Source: Ipomoea triloba (lineage: Eukaryota; Streptophyta; Magnoliopsida; Solanales; Convolvulaceae). Taken from it: a stretch of DNA of 64,000 nucleotides. The notes under the pieces were generated by a model that saw only the letters and a list, made by a program, of their open reading frames with translations, did not search any database and was not told the DNA's origin. Where the stretch lies: contig NC_044916.1 in NCBI RefSeq assembly GCF_003576645.1, positions 36,752,530 to 36,816,529 on the forward strand. The letters are read 5' to 3'. This document shows, piece after piece, positions 1 to 19,800 of this stretch. Each line of letters begins with the position of its first letter. Within the stretch, counting starts at the first letter, position 1. The position numbers and the translations under genes are program-made.

Positions 1-43
<43 letters not shown>

Positions 44-1139
44 ATCAATTTTTTTTTTTTTTTTGTAATTTTGATGAAATTTATGGCTGTAATTTTCAAA
101 TGACATAAGACAACTTTTTAATTTTGGGTGAAAATAATATGTAACAAAAGAGCTTTGTAGTTTAGTGGCGCAGTATTGACTCTTTGTACTTCAGTAGAAT
201 AATAGTACTAAAAAAATATTGTCACAAAAAATTCACATTTTTTATTTAATTATATTTTCGAGTAAATAAAAAATCACAATCACTAATTAAAAATGTTTAT
301 GAAATAAATCAATTTAATTATATTTTAATTATAACGATATTCTATTGATCAAATTATATGGTACTTTATGGGTGAGGATGTGATTGGACTAAGCTATTAG
401 TTAGACAGTCCAATCCCTTATTGTCACATCAAAACTATACAACATTTTTTTAATTGATTTATATGTTAATCTTTAGTATTTTTAATTTTTCCTTTTGTAT
501 AAGAGTTAATAATAATGGTAACAGTAGTAGCATGCCGTAGTAACAGACGACAACTGGTCCATAGATACAAGAATTTTTAGAGAGGTATGGAAGCTGCATG
601 TGCGATTGCTAGCTGCTAAGTTAATACTTCTTCTACCAGGAAAAGAACATATATAAAATTATTTAAAGCATTCAAATAATTAATCAATGAAATGTTTGTT
701 ATATGTCAATTCCGAATGAAATGTTTGTTACTATGTATTTTGGTCCTAACCAACCAAATGACGAGATTTGTTTCATTCATGAATGTTTAGTTTGAATCGC
801 TCTTTCGTTTGTAACTTACTAAGGTAACCTGGTTATTTGCTGTCCCAAGTTGTTGGGGGTAAATATTATACAAATTTTATATATTCTTGTAGTTGTCTTC
901 GAGCTTGTTTGGTACTAATTTGATATATTATGGGGATTCATGTTCAAAGTATCTCACATAGTTGCATTCTTGCTAGCTAAATGGGTGATGCTATAATAAA
1001 ACCTTTGACTCGGGCCCAAGCCTATTAGCTCTAAACATTGGGCCTATGGTACACAAATAGTGGAGTTTACTTTGGGTTTGGGCACTAACTAAATCCATCA
1101 CAAACATTGGGCCTATATTTTTGAGTGCTGCTGGCACTT

Positions 1140-1240
1140 ATTAAATACTGTCTCTACTGAGGCTCGAAATCACAACCTTCTCATATTGGAGTATAATTTG
1201 CCACTAATTTGGTGTCACTAGATTACAATGGTGTTGGCAT
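1140..1240 (-). repeat. Degenerate SINE-like fragment
   Basis: The stretch carries a reversed tRNA B-box-like core (gctcgaaatcacaacctt) followed by 'ggtgtcactagattacaatgg'-like text. It resembles better preserved copies near 4.7, 55.2 and 61.7 kb, which read 'gatgccactggaccacaagg'. I infer an old tRNA-derived SINE in reverse orientation; only similarity to the other copies supports this. Confidence 0.3.
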
Positions 1241-3286
1241 ATATATATATATATATATGTAACATAGTCCTTTTAAAAAAATTGCATATAGCACACGTGA
1301 GAGGCACACCAGCTTGCCTCTTTCTTTAAAAAATAAAATAAAATTGTACGTAGCTTACAAAAAATCTAAACTCTTGTAGCATACCCTCTCTCCTCTCTTA
1401 TACGCTCTCTTTCTTTCACCTCCTCAAAATGCCACAAAAACTCAACAAAAATCATTGTTGAGGTTGGATCAACATTTTCTAGTTTACCAAGTTCATACTA
1501 ATTCATTATTACAAAATGTTATTTTATCAAACGTTTATTTTATAATCAATTCTACAAATGGTACATTGATGTACTATTGACATTTAGCAAATTTCTTTTT
1601 ATAACTTTCAACTGGACATAAATAGTCCCTTTACCTTTATCAATTTTCATCATTGACTTTCAATTTGATCATAAATGGTGCATTGACTATTAATTTTGTT
1701 TCAAATTTGACCCATCTGTTAAATATCAATTTGGTAAACATTATATTTAAGGGTAATAATGTAAAATTTTGGTTTTCACATCCCACTAATTATGAATCTA
1801 ATTTATTAAGTTCATGAACTCAATTTGCATATCTTAAAAACAAGCCAATATTTACATCATTACCCATAAATTTAATGTTTACTAAATGAGTATTTAACTG
1901 AATGACCAAATTTGAAACATAATGAATAGTCAAATGACTATTTATAATCAAAATGAATTTCCGGATGAAAATTAGTACATGTTCAAGAAACTTGTTATGG
2001 TCGGAAATTAAAATTGACAAGAGAATATTTTTGAAATTAACTCTTTATTTTAATTGTTTAACTTTGTCAAATTGCTAAAATTAATTAAATTCATCAAAAC
2101 TTAATTAGTCCGTCACTTGGCAAACATCCCCAAAGCTAAGAAACTTCTAGGCAAGCTAGTGAAAGCGGTTGGCATGCATAGTCCCAATTAAGGGAACTTA
2201 AAGATTTGGAAACCATGTGCGGGCGATCCTAAACATGATACGAGGAAGGTTTCCCATATGTTTTTAATCCTTTAATGATGTCCAATTCTTTTAGCATATG
2301 ATTATGATTAATTACAAGCCAAAAGAAAAAAATTAAAGGTGAATCCACAAAGCTACGTGATTGTACCAAATTGCGGCGACATTATTTCAGTAAAGTTAAT
2401 AAAGAAAGATTAAACAAGGAGCTGAGCATATGAAATGGCGATGAGGTTTCAGTACACTGCACGGGGACGGGGGTTGATGATTGAGGCAATTAAGGATGGT
2501 AGATAGGGACAAGACAAGAGAATTTGGGATTAAGAAAAAACGGAGAATTATGGGCAGATACACAATATAGGAAATAGAATGAGCTGGATATGCCCCATTA
2601 GCACCAACATATTTGTAGCCTTAGTAAGTTGCTGTTTGGTCTACTATACTGTTTTCAATCCCACTTGTTAAAGGGGGAGGAAAGAGGGGAGAAACCTCAT
2701 CCTCTCATGTTTTACTATACTAAATTGGAATTTCTACCAAACTGATTATACACCAAGACGTGTTTTTTGAGATGAAATTAATCCAGACGAATATTGGTTG
2801 GACCATATTTAAAAATGGCTCTTCAAAATGCTGTTGATGAGTTATATGATAGTTCAATTAGCATGATGACTTAATAAATATATAGTAAGATCTAATAGCA
2901 CAATCCTAACAAGTCAATTTAGAAAAGAGTTAGCTAACATTTTGACTGATCTTGCTAGAGACTGGTCGAGACATTGTATGGCATTAGGTCCACAAAGTAG
3001 TTGGATGTTGCAAGCTGACATTTGAAGGACGCGTTGACTAGTGTGACCTATTGCAGAAATTTTGAAACATAAATAATTTTTTGTACCAATTTAAAATCAT
3101 TGTCCACAATAACTTCACAACGCTATTAAGCATACCGTTGGCAAGTACCTAAAGTATAAATAAACTCCCTATACTCACATAAAAGATCATATGTAAAATG
3201 TAATTTTAGACTTTATCACGTTATCAATTATACATGAATTTAAATTTACAATTTCATAATTAAGTGATTGAAATTATTATAGTTTT

Positions 3287-4020
3287 TTGATACATAAAGT
3301 TGGCGAGGCAGGGGGACGAAAGAGGTTGGAGGTTTCGTGCCGCATCGGGAGAAGACAAGTCGGTGAAGCTTGCCAGCTATACATACCAGTTTCAACCGTC
3401 CAACTGCTCCGTTTCGGGTCAAAATCACAATCCTCCCACTCCGCCTCTTACATTTCGCCACGTAGGCGGCCTAACATCATCATCCAAACCTTATTCCGTT
3501 CAGACCACAACCGTGCGTTAAACCCCATCCCCCTCTCGTTAACCCCCGCGTCCTCCTCACTCTCTTGTCGCCTACCGCTTCCCCCTCTACTCTCACCTCC
3601 CCACGCGCCCCCACCGCGGCTCGGGAACCCCACCACGTAAACAGACACAGACGCTAAAAAGTCAATACATTTCAGACTCGAATCACGTGAGATTCGTCCA
3701 GCCTGTGGGTGGGCCCATCCGACGTAGGACTGGTTGAAGTAATCCTTAAAATCTGTTTCCCACTAGTTGCAATCAGGAGGGCTGATCTGAGCCGTCCGTT
3801 TATACCTCGAGTGATCAGGATTGAAGACCCACAGCTGTAAGTCTGCAAATTAGTCAAAAAGAGAGCCCCCCAAATTGATCGCTTTTCTCATTATCCGAAT
3901 TTTCAATTAACGAAAACGGCGTTAAGATTAACAAATGATAATATTAGGAGGACGACGTTAAACATAAACCCCTGCGTCCTCTTTACCGTACTGTCTGTCA
4001 TGTTTCAAACGTAGCCACGT
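3287..4020. other. GC-rich island without a convincing gene
   Basis: Base composition changes sharply from the AT-rich surroundings: C-rich text at 3400-3640 and mixed text to about 4020. A palindromic CACGTG G-box core lies near 3686. Open frames on both strands (up to 117 codons) overlap each other and show no domain I recognise. It may be a relic promoter or first exon of a lost gene, or a fragment carried by a transposon. No downstream coding sequence supports an active gene. Confidence 0.35.
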
Positions 4021-4703
4021 TTATTATTTATATCTTGTGTAGTACGAGAATGATTACGTTTTACTGTTGTCATTAATTTAAGTATATTTTCTTTTGCTTC
4101 TCGAGACGGTATTTTCTTTGATTTTTTTTTTCTGACGCAACGCTTTGCTTATGAATAACGATTCCAAAATATTATTAATCTAAAAAATAAAGCAAGTTGA
4201 GAAAAAAAAAAAACCGTTGGGTAGTTTCTATCTTTATTTTTAAAAAAATTGTAACATATATATTCAAAATTTTGGTTGTTTGTTGAAGGGAAATATGAGA
4301 CAATATTAGGCTTCATATATTTTTCTGATATTATGATGCTAATAGTATTGCAATGTATAAGTGGTGGAGCACTTCAAATGGGCAAGAGTTTAAAAAAAAA
4401 TGCTAGGAAATAAGAATGCGTTATTATCGCCCTAACATATACTAACTAGTCTGTTTGCATGAGTAGCTTAGTTGGCCACATTGACAAAATTTACGAATAA
4501 TAATTCGGGATCGAGTACTTTCATTAGTTACTGTTAACTTCACTTCAATTAAATCGGTATTTTTAGACTAAGCATTTTCATTATAAGTCAATACACTCAT
4601 TTTTTCTCCAAATCCTCATATTTTGTGTTAAATAACTAAAATTTAAATTTAAAAGAAATAACAACTCGTAAATAATTGACTTTTTTTTTTGAGTACTATT
4701 ACA

Positions 4704-4821
4704 ATTCAGTATTTGTTCATAACTACTTTCTCGAAGAGAATATTAACTCCACTGAAGCTCGAACTCACCACCTCCCGTATAAAGGAAAGGGTTTGATGCC
4801 ACTGGACCACAAGGTCCTTAG
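4704..4821 (-). repeat. SINE-like dispersed repeat (copy 1)
   Basis: The text 'gaagctcgaactcaccacct' followed by 'gatgccactggaccacaagg' and 'tccttagc' recurs in recognisable form at 55205-55312 and 61671-61750. Read on the minus strand, the 'gagttcgagc' core resembles a Pol III B box. I infer a tRNA-derived SINE family; the head and tail were not delimited. Confidence 0.45.
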
Positions 4822-5308
4822 CATAAATAATTGACTTAATTCAGTAAAAATATTTTATTTTTTCCCAATCAAGTTTAATAGACTCAAATAATACGTAAAT
4901 ATAATTGAGATAATATCCTATTATAAAATTCATTTTAATATGATGAAATGAATATACTTGAGATACAAAGAACCATAGACCCAAGAATTGAATATACCCT
5001 TCAACCCTGTCGCACTCATTTCCTCCCCATTTTAATGCTGCAATAAAATTGAGATCCCACAATCGTACGGATGTACATACAAGAATTAAGTTTACTTTAT
5101 CCACAGTTGCATTTATGAATATAGACTAGACTTGGGGGGAGGGGACAACATGTTGCAAACCAAATGCAGTGAGGTAAAAGTTTAAGAATATATGTATATG
5201 CCTCAGACAGACCAAATTCAATGGACCTCTCTTCATATACACAGAGAGCACTATTTTTATTATATTTTTTTAATTCAAGGAAGGACCATAAATCGGTATT
5301 CAAATGTG

Positions 5309-5492
5309 CATTCAGGTAAAACTCGTTTTGTACTTTCAGATGATTAGTTGGGCACAGAAGCTAGACCTTATGTGCATTATGGATAAAATTTGTTTTGTAA
5401 TTTCAGATGATTAGCTGGACACAGAAGCTAGTGCATTCTGGGTAAAACTCGTTTTGTAATTTCAAATGATTAGTTAGACACAGAAGCTAGAC
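5309..5492. repeat. Three-copy tandem repeat, about 70 bp unit
   Basis: Three imperfect copies follow one another. Each contains a 'gtaaaactcgttttgta'-like segment, then 'tttcagatgattag' and 'cacagaagctag'. No coding potential was seen. Confidence 0.7.
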
Positions 5493-6167
5493 ATTTGCTT
5501 ACTACGCAAAAAGAGTTCCTCACTTTGAGAAGTTGCTCCCACACTGTGTCTGGTGAGACACAATTCCTAATCTTTCTTCTCAAACATCACTCTTATGATC
5601 AATTGAGCTGTTCATGCGGGCTCGAATTTGGAATCTTAACCAATTTGGTTGGGGTGATAATTTTTATTTGAGCTAATTGAGAAATGTGATTATATATTTG
5701 TTTAGTGATGAGAAGAAAGCAGAAGCAACCAAGACAAAATCTGGTCACAGAGGAACACAATCGCAATAAACTATATTTATATAATATAAATTTAGTATAT
5801 GCTTAACAACTGGTCTGGGATCTACGCACTACTTTCAGTTAAAAGTTGGAACCTCCTGCCCCTACCAACCTTACACTTGGAACTTTCCAAGAACCCACCC
5901 CGCCTTTCATTTACAACCAAACCATGACAAAACTTCCCAATGTTTATGCACTAAATATATGTTATCAGGTCTTAATCTTGTGAACGGAATAGCACATATT
6001 AAGAAAATTCTTTGTATCGGTCTAATTGAAATTTGAATATGAAATGTATTATCGTGTACATACATGATAAACACTTGATTGTTGTGATTATTGGGGTAAC
6101 AAATATAAGTGATGGAGTTATAAAACAACTCATAATTTAGTCCACTAACTTGAACGATATACATAAT

Positions 6168-6485
6168 CTAATAGGCTTAGAGATATGTTTTCGAGAAGAC
6201 TGATTCAAGTTTAGCTTATTGGTCAATTTGTACTATGCTAGTTATATAATAGCTCATCTAGCTTAGTAACATGCACAATAGATCTAATCTCATAAGTGTA
6301 ATAATATGCTTTCGGGGGACTAACTTGAGTTTGGTTGATTGAGAAATTTATATTATGTTCAAGTTATAAGCAACTCATCTAGTCTAGTAACTGAACAATA
6401 TGCCTAATCTCATCATAGGTCTAAGGATATGCTTTCGGGAAGATTGACCTGAGTTTGGCTGATTGAAAAAATTGTACTATGTGCT
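6168..6485. repeat. Three-copy tandem repeat, about 125 bp unit
   Basis: Three degenerate copies share 'gatatgctttcggg'-type text, 'gagtttggctgattga', 'actcatctagtctagtaac' and 'cctaatctcat'. The array ends about 400 bp before the MYB start codon and about 250 bp before its probable TATA box, so it lies in the upstream promoter region. Confidence 0.65.
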
Positions 6486-6735
6486 TTGAAAGTTGTACTA
6501 TATCCTGATGTGCTTACGATAGAATATAAAGTACAATTTTATAAAGTATATACAAGTTATAATTCATTTGGATCTTGAAATAAAATTTGTGGGATCAAAT
6601 TACTTGTACCAATGGTTTGGAAGGTATGGCCCTAAGTGGGTGAGTGCATGCACCCTAAAAGTAGCTTCTATTATTCTCCTTTGAAGTGTACCTTCATTGT
6701 ACATAGATGCATACATTTCACTCTTTATATCCCAT

Positions 6736-6746
6736 CTATATATAGC
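6736..6746 (+). promoter_or_regulatory. Probable TATA box of the MYB gene
   Basis: The motif 'ctatatatag' lies about 140 bp upstream of the MYB start codon. That suits a plant core promoter with a 5' leader of roughly 100 nt. Confidence 0.5.
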
Positions 6747-6878
6747 TTGCGTCTTAGCTCCCATCGCCATAGCATTCAACTCCACACAACACTTACTACC
6801 CACAACTCGCCAGACAAATTTAAAGGAATCAATAATTCCAATAGTCTCTCTTTCACTTCTTGTTCTTGGGTTCTTTCA

Positions 6879-7661
6879 ATGGAAGCGTTTAACAGGAGCT
6901 CATCCACTTCTTCTACATCGTCCGATTCATCTTCGTCGGAGTCTTCGTTCTCGGCCGGCGGAAAGGCGGCGAGAGATGGGAAAAGGGCGGAGAGGATTAA
7001 AGGGCCGTGGAGTGCGGAGGAGGATAAGATCCTTACTCGCCTCGTGGAACGGTACGGGCCACGAAATTGGTCGTTGATTAGTAAGTATATAAAGGGCCGG
7101 TCCGGGAAGTCTTGCCGGCTCCGGTGGTGTAACCAGCTCAGCCCCAGTGTGGAGCACCGGTCCTTTTCTCCGGCGGAGGATGAGACCATCTTGGCCGCCC
7201 ATGCAAAATACGGAAACCGGTGGGCCACCATTGCCCGGTTGCTCCCCGGTCGGACCGACAATGCCGTCAAGAATCACTGGAACTCCACCTTAAAGAGAAG
7301 ATACCAACACCAGAATCAGAATCAGAACCAAAGTCAAACGTTCGATTTCGCCGAGGTTACCGACGCTAAAAGTAGCCCGTCGGGATCCGTGTTTTTCGGC
7401 TTGGAAAACTCTACATTATGCATGAATATCAACGCCGGAGAGAGTCCCAGAGTAAATACGTTGAGTCATTGTGACGAAGAGTATGATCCGATGACAACTT
7501 TGTCCCTGGCGCCGCCGGGAATGGGCGGACACGAACTGCCGGAGAGACGGACGGAGAGTTTACCGGCGGGGTTCTGGGATGTGATGAGGGAGGTGATTGC
7601 TAAGGAAGTAAGGGAGTATGTTACGTCGTCGTTTTCTGGGCCTTCCACTGGGTTTCATTAG
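6879..7661 (+). CDS. R2R3-MYB transcription factor, subgroup 22 (MYB44/70/73/77 type)
   Basis: Intronless 260-residue nuclear DNA-binding protein. I use the ATG at 6879 because it follows the probable TATA box and leader; an upstream in-frame extension has no family similarity. After a Ser-rich N-terminus (residues 7-30) come the R2 repeat (about 42-91, starting [10 protein letters not shown]) and the R3 repeat (about 94-143) ending in the DNA-contact helix [18 protein letters not shown]. The C-terminal half keeps the subgroup 22 signatures: a Ser/Gly-rich patch (SSPSGS), an LSLxPPG segment (TTLSLAPPG) that resembles an EAR-type repressor motif, and an amphipathic tail [17 protein letters not shown]. 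Members of this subgroup act in ABA, auxin and stress responses. Lack of introns is normal for the subgroup. The assignment to subgroup 22 is firm; the exact orthologue is not. Confidence 0.93.
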   Translation: MEAFNRSSSTSSTSSDSSSSESSFSAGGKAARDGKRAERIKGPWSAEEDKILTRLVERYGPRNWSLISKYIKGRSGKSCRLRWCNQLSPSVEHRSFSPAEDETILAAHAKYGNRWATIARLLPGRTDNAVKNHWNSTLKRRYQHQNQNQNQSQTFDFAEVTDAKSSPSGSVFFGLENSTLCMNINAGESPRVNTLSHCDEEYDPMTTLSLAPPGMGGHELPERRTESLPAGFWDVMREVIAKEVREYVTSSFSGPSTGFH

Positions 7662-8166
7662 GATGAATGGATGATGATTATAGTAATGTTTGTTGCTTGT
7701 TAATTAATCTCATCTTGTCGGCTTTCATATTAAATTACATAAATTAAATCAATCAGTTGGTTCATAGTGTTTTAATTTGGTAAACATGTTGGTGCCAAAT
7801 CTGGAAATTGAAAACCACCACCTTAATATTTGTAAAACTACTTTGGTGAATGGTGAGTACTAATCATCATTTATAATGTAAGACAACTTCAGCTAAGTTG
7901 ATTCGCCTATTAACTTATAATTACAAAATTACAAGTTCGACGACTTTCCTTGATATTTACTCGTGACACACCCTTGAGTGTACTGACTATAAGTCTAAAG
8001 ACGTGACCACCTAGCACAACTTGGATAATATAGGTAAACAAAAATGAAAAAGCAGCAAAGAGTTTGCCACTCTTTCAGTAGTTTTACCAAAAAGCTATTT
8101 ACAGTCACATCTTAAGCACTCCAGGCTATACAGAGCCGCTAATATGGCACAGATTTGTCTGGTCAA
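7662..8166. other. Intergenic between MYB and CTC1 (convergent 3' ends)
   Basis: The MYB 3' end and the CTC1 3' end converge here. The stretch should hold both 3' UTRs and poly(A) sites. A SINE-like scrap with 'acaagttcgacgac' occurs near 7930. No gene was seen. Confidence 0.5.
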
Positions 8167-14784
<6,618 letters not shown>

Positions 14785-14934
14785 TTACAGGATAGTTTGG
14801 GAGATTGTAGGTTGGCGCCGTTCTGTGTAAGAATGCCTTCAAATTCAAGAGGACCTATAGTTATCATTTTCTATATTCCCGCCTTATTGTTTTTTATTTT
14901 TCATTTTTTTTATTAAGATTAGTATTAAATCAAT

Positions 14935-15535
14935 GAGTTTTTTCCACTTTTGGTCCTATGACTTTAGTGTTTCCGTCAATTTAGGTACACGACTTTCATT
15001 TTGCCACTTTTAGTCCTTGACTTTAATTTTTTTGCCACTTTTAGTCCTTGACTTTGATTTTTTTTCCACTTTTAGTCCTTTCGGTCACCCGAGCGACAAC
15101 TTTTAATCGAAATTAACAAATTGTTGTGCCATTAAGGGTAAAAGTGTATTTTGATAAAGTTCTAAATATATTTATAAATAAAATCAGATAAAAAATAGGA
15201 AAAAGAAACGTTATTTGCTTGTTCTGCTTCGCTTTTTAAGCAACAACTTTTAATCAGAATCAATAAAATATTGTGTTATTAAGTGTAAAATTGTCTATTG
15301 ATAAATCTCTAAATACATTAAACGTTATTTACCATTAATGACACAACAATTTGTTGATTTCGATTAAAAGTTGTCGCTTTGGTGACCGAAAGGACTAAAA
15401 GTAGAAAAAAAATCAAAGTCAAGGACTAAAAGTGGCAAAAAAATTAAAGTCAAGGACTAAAAGTGACAAAATGAAAGTCGTGTACCTAAATTGACGGAAA
15501 CACTAAAATCATAGGACCAAAAGTGGAAAAAACTC
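14935..15535. mobile_element. Hairpin MITE, Mutator-like (601 bp)
   Basis: The element begins 'gagttttttccacttttggt' and ends with its reverse complement. The inverted repeats extend well over 100 bp on each side, with internal 'cttttagtccttgact'-type iterations. It is flanked by the direct repeat 'ttaaatcaat' (14925-14934 and 15536-15545). Long terminal inverted repeats with a 9-10 bp target duplication fit a non-autonomous Mutator-like element. It sits about 150 bp upstream of the CTC1 start codon, so it may lie in or next to that promoter. Confidence 0.8.
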
Positions 15536-15699
15536 TTAAATCAATCAACTCCTTTCAAAAAAAATAAAAAAATAAGATAGTCAATTTTAGTCGTTCAAAA
15601 TAACAAGTACCTTGTGATTTGATTATATCATTATTACTATTTTTAAACGGAACTGATGTGGTAAATACGATGATACTCACAAGTACGTATAAAGATTAT

Positions 15700-16290
15700 G
15701 GTCAAATTACGAGGAGATTCTTCTTTAGTTTGTTTGTTGCTCTAAGAGTCTAAGCTCGAAGTCGCGCTGGATAGTCAGACGCTTCCGAGTTAGTATGAGG
15801 TAGGTGAAGCAGCCCCAAAGTCCTCCTCACTGTCATAAATGTGATATTTATAGAGGGAGAAATGGAACACATGCCGAGGGTGACTCATGTGTTGTGCATG
15901 CACAGAGGGTGACTCTAGGACGGTGCCTTGCTAGCCAAGTGCCACAAGATTCCTAACGGGTTATCGCATTGGGCAGCTTAATTAACCAAAGGGGAGACGT
16001 TCGAGAAGGTCGTCTCAACCTAAAGGCTTAGGTCAACTTTGTTACCACCTTGTAGGTCGGGAGTTTCAAATTTATAGTCGGTATATCTCGGAAAAGGAAC
16101 ATGAAGTCGACATGCACAAGCACCGAGCACTCGTACGGTCGGTAGAGAGACGTAGTCGAGGAGTATTCCTTATCAGGAAGGTTATAAGCTTGAGTCTCAT
16201 CCTAGGAAAATTTAAAGACAACTCATAGTTGACTTAGTCGAATACCGTGCATTACCTATTGATCCTATACCGCATATTTAGGTAATGATC
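15700..16290. other. Probable retrotransposon LTR fragment
   Basis: No gene. The composition is more balanced than the flanks. A 'gatatttatagagggagaaa' TATA-like segment near 15850 and G/C-rich text on both sides look like the promoter part of a plant LTR. I could not define TG..CA ends or a primer-binding site. Confidence 0.3.
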
Positions 16291-16885
16291 ATTATGCAAA
16301 ACACACATTCAATCAACAATTGAAGATGTTGTGTAATAGAGATACAACTTACCATTAATTTAGAAAAGAATATTCAATTAATGTCTGATTTGCAAAATCT
16401 ATTGTGGTAGTTTTATTGTGCACTATGTTCCCATAAGAAACAACAATAATTACTGATGCAAACTGCAACCTTGGTTTGGTTAAAATGTATTACTACAAGC
16501 TGTACATGAGAATCTGCTTCTTCAACCTACAATATTATACACACATGGTTTCTGGGCTCCATTTCCTGCAGTCCTTGAAGAAACAAGAGGACTTTGTGTT
16601 TTCAGTTTTCAGCTCCTTGCGCTGCTGCAAGTATTAGAGTGGCCGGCGACATGTCAGCTAGTTAAGCTCCGCTGAAAAAATGCAGGGGAACACTTCGAGA
16701 GTAGAGCGAGGGGAGTGACGAGGAGCTGCGCTAACGTCAGAGGTTTCGTGATTAGGTAGCAAGGCTGTTTCGCTGCAACAAAAGAACAGTTTTCGTGGCA
16801 TAAAATCTCAGCATACATCTGATGCTCACGAGGCAAAATAGAGTCTTGAAAAGTGCGGAACAGCAGAGGGAATGAACATGGAGCT

Positions 16886-19800
16886 CTACCTGCTACGCGA
16901 CAGTTTTATGGGCCTAACGGGCGTTCTGGGTGAGCTTGTGGTTAGCTCAGGCTGTTGTTTAATCAGGTCTCGTGGACTCTGTGGGGTATTCTCCTGGAAT
17001 GGGAAGAAACGAGAATCATAGCGATTGCAAAATCAATATCCGAGCAAATAAAAGAAAGATAAGAAGAAGAAAACGACTTCTTACATGTTTGATTCCAGAA
17101 AAATCTGCAGAGCTCCCTGCAACGTGTTGATCGTGTGAAGTGCGTAAGAAAGGATGATTGAGTAGCATGAGTGCCGATGGCCTATCCGCTGGTTTTCGTT
17201 GAAAGCAACACCGAAGGAAATCCTTTCCCTCTGAAGATAGTGTTTCTGGTATAGGAGGTGATTTATGCAGAACACTGAACATTGCTTGCACCTGATTTGA
17301 TTATAAAACACATAATCAGGCATATAAGAACCAAATTGACAACCAAAAACTAACAAGATTCAAGTCTTCAAAGTTCCAATGACATCTAGGAATCAAATTA
17401 ATCAGCTCGAGTAGTGCAATACACAATCTCCCCACAATTATTCATGGCGAAGTTACTTGCTAGGATGGTTGGATTCGGGTCACATTCTGATTAGCTATGG
17501 GTGCGAGGAATGCATGAAATCAAGTAACTTTCTTACCCCATTAAGCTCACTCCAGGGAGGCTGTCCCGTGAACATCTCAATGACCGTACAACCCAAGCTC
17601 CATATATCAACAGCAAGGGCAAGCTCGGGATTGGCATCTTTACGCAAGACAGCCTGCAGGACCTGTGAAAAAAAGGTAAAGATAAGAAATCAAGAAATAT
17701 AAGAAACAAGAATCAGTTGGTAAATAATTAGTAAGTAGAGAATGAAATACCTCGGGGGCCATCCAATAGGGGCTGCCTTTCAAAGAAAGATCAATTGCAT
17801 GCTCGCAAAGCTGAGAGAAGAGAGGGGAAAATTATGAAACGACAGAAGATATGGGAACATAAAAGTTTCACATTCAGACTAGCTAATGTATAAGATAAGC
17901 AGTACCGGTATTCTAAGACAAATGTATTATAATTCTAAGTACAATGGAAAAGTAGGCATTTTAAGATTTCCAGAACTCACATGTTTTGCCAATCCAAAGT
18001 CTGCAAGCTTCACAACGCCAGATGCATCTACAAGCAAATTTGCTCCTTTAATGTCCCTGATTAACCAAACCGTCCAAGCTATTAATATTAGCGTCATTAT
18101 ATAAAGCATTATAATTATAAAATGTAGATAATATTATACTAAATTTACATTCTATAGTGACTTAAGAGTGTCCATTCTGGCAAAACCATGATACTATGGG
18201 ACTCGAACCTATGACCTTTCATTTGGACTGATAACAGTGATGTCATATGTTCAAGTAAAAACAGCATTCTGATACCTACCTGTGTATTGTCTTGGTGCTG
18301 TGTAAGTAAGCCAGCCCCGACACAATATGACGAGTAAAATTTCTAACAATTGACTCTGTCATAGCTCCTCCATACTCTTTGAGATATTTATTAAGTGATC
18401 CAGGATGAACGTACTCCAAATATATGCAAAAGCGGTCATCAAACTAGCAAGAATTTTGAATTTCATAGGTTAATATAACCGTAGACCTCTGTAGACATAG
18501 TTGTTTGTTAGTCAACCAGAGTGAAGAATGTTCTTACAATCTCACTGCCATAATATTGTACAATATTGGGATGTTTCAGCTGCCGAAGCACTTCAATTTC
18601 CTAAAAGAGAAGCAAAAAGAAACAAAATCGGTAATTTTTCCCATGTCAGGCTGCAATGGTCACAGATAATTACATAAGATGATCACAAACAGCAGTTTAT
18701 AAACCAATTAGCTAAATAGTGAACCAATTATTGATCGTCATAGCATGTGACATCACATGATATTGTGATAAGTACAACCAGTGCATATTAGCCATGAAAA
18801 CGTACTAACCAAGTGCCAAAAATAAATAGGGCTTATGAGAAGTAAAGACGAGACATATCACATATAACTGCCAAAACTATGTTAGAGTTTCTTTTCGTTC
18901 TTTTTAACCATTAAGATGAAATGATTGTATAGTATAGTAGAAACTGCACTCTGTAACTAGTATAACCTCACAAGGACGGGAGAGAATAACCTGTTCCAAC
19001 TGCTTTACACATTCAATAGCTTTGGAATCATCGGGGGCAACTAGAACTTCTTTCATCGCACACAGAGCACCAGTTTCACTGTCACCGGAAGTTTCACATT
19101 TCAGCTAGAAGAACTAGCCTAAAAAATGCCAAACATGGTGCATCCCAACAAAAGAAAGAAGTGCAAAAATTAATAACATACCGATTAGTTGCTACATAAA
19201 CAGTTCCATATGTGCCACGGCCTATGCATTTCCCTTTTTGCCATAGACCCTTCAATAGTGGTGTATCTGATTTCTCTAAATTCTGACGGATGGGACATGA
19301 TTGTGATTGCCTTAATACTCCAGGCGGGAGGGGCAATGGATGGCCATTGATGTTATTACTGTCAGGCCAAGCCACGGGGCTTTCTGGGAGAGATTTATGA
19401 TGGGTAAGTGCTGCAACACCGGTATGGTTTCTAGCACTGTTGCTAGGATTCAGCAACGCGGGACTAGTGCATGGAGAATGATCCATGCTTCTTGTCGGTG
19501 AAAGTTGGGTAGGATGACCCGCTACTCTATCTGCGGGTGATGAAAGCTGAAATCTAGGATTAAAGAGGTCAACAGTGCTAAACCTTTCCGGGCTTAAAAC
19601 AGGACTGTTAAAGCCACTAGTTGGAGCACTCCTCGGAGGAACATTAAGCCTGAAGCCATCTTGGCCATCCTTAGCGTTTGGATCCTGATGGAAACCTCTA
19701 CGGCGATAAGTTGGAGTGGATGCTCTCCTTGTTGGATTCACTGCCTTCCTAAGACTATCAGACGACGGATTGCTGCATTACGATAAAACAGCTCAATATA

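Larger units (their letters stand above)
1..6600. other. Gene-free AT-rich intergenic region
   Basis: I see no supportable gene here. The window opens in a 42-base A run followed by a T run. The rest is AT-rich with short open frames that have neither coding character nor homology I recognise. Contents listed separately are two short tandem-repeat arrays, two SINE-like stretches and a GC-rich island. A short (TA)n microsatellite lies near 1240-1258. The last few hundred bases probably contain the distal promoter of the MYB gene that follows. Confidence 0.6.

Noticed and set aside
3287..3648. 117-codon plus-strand frame and its minus-strand rival in the GC-rich island
   Set aside because: Neither shows a domain, conserved start or exon structure; both reflect low stop density in C-rich DNA.
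6776..7277. Minus-strand frames of 116-164 codons over the MYB gene
   Set aside because: Shadow frames of a GC-rich exon; the plus strand holds complete MYB repeats.
18160..18270. tRNA gene suggested by 'gggactcgaacctatgacc' (reverse B box) in a MAPKKK5 intron
   Set aside because: No A box at proper spacing and no cloverleaf; at most a degenerate SINE scrap.
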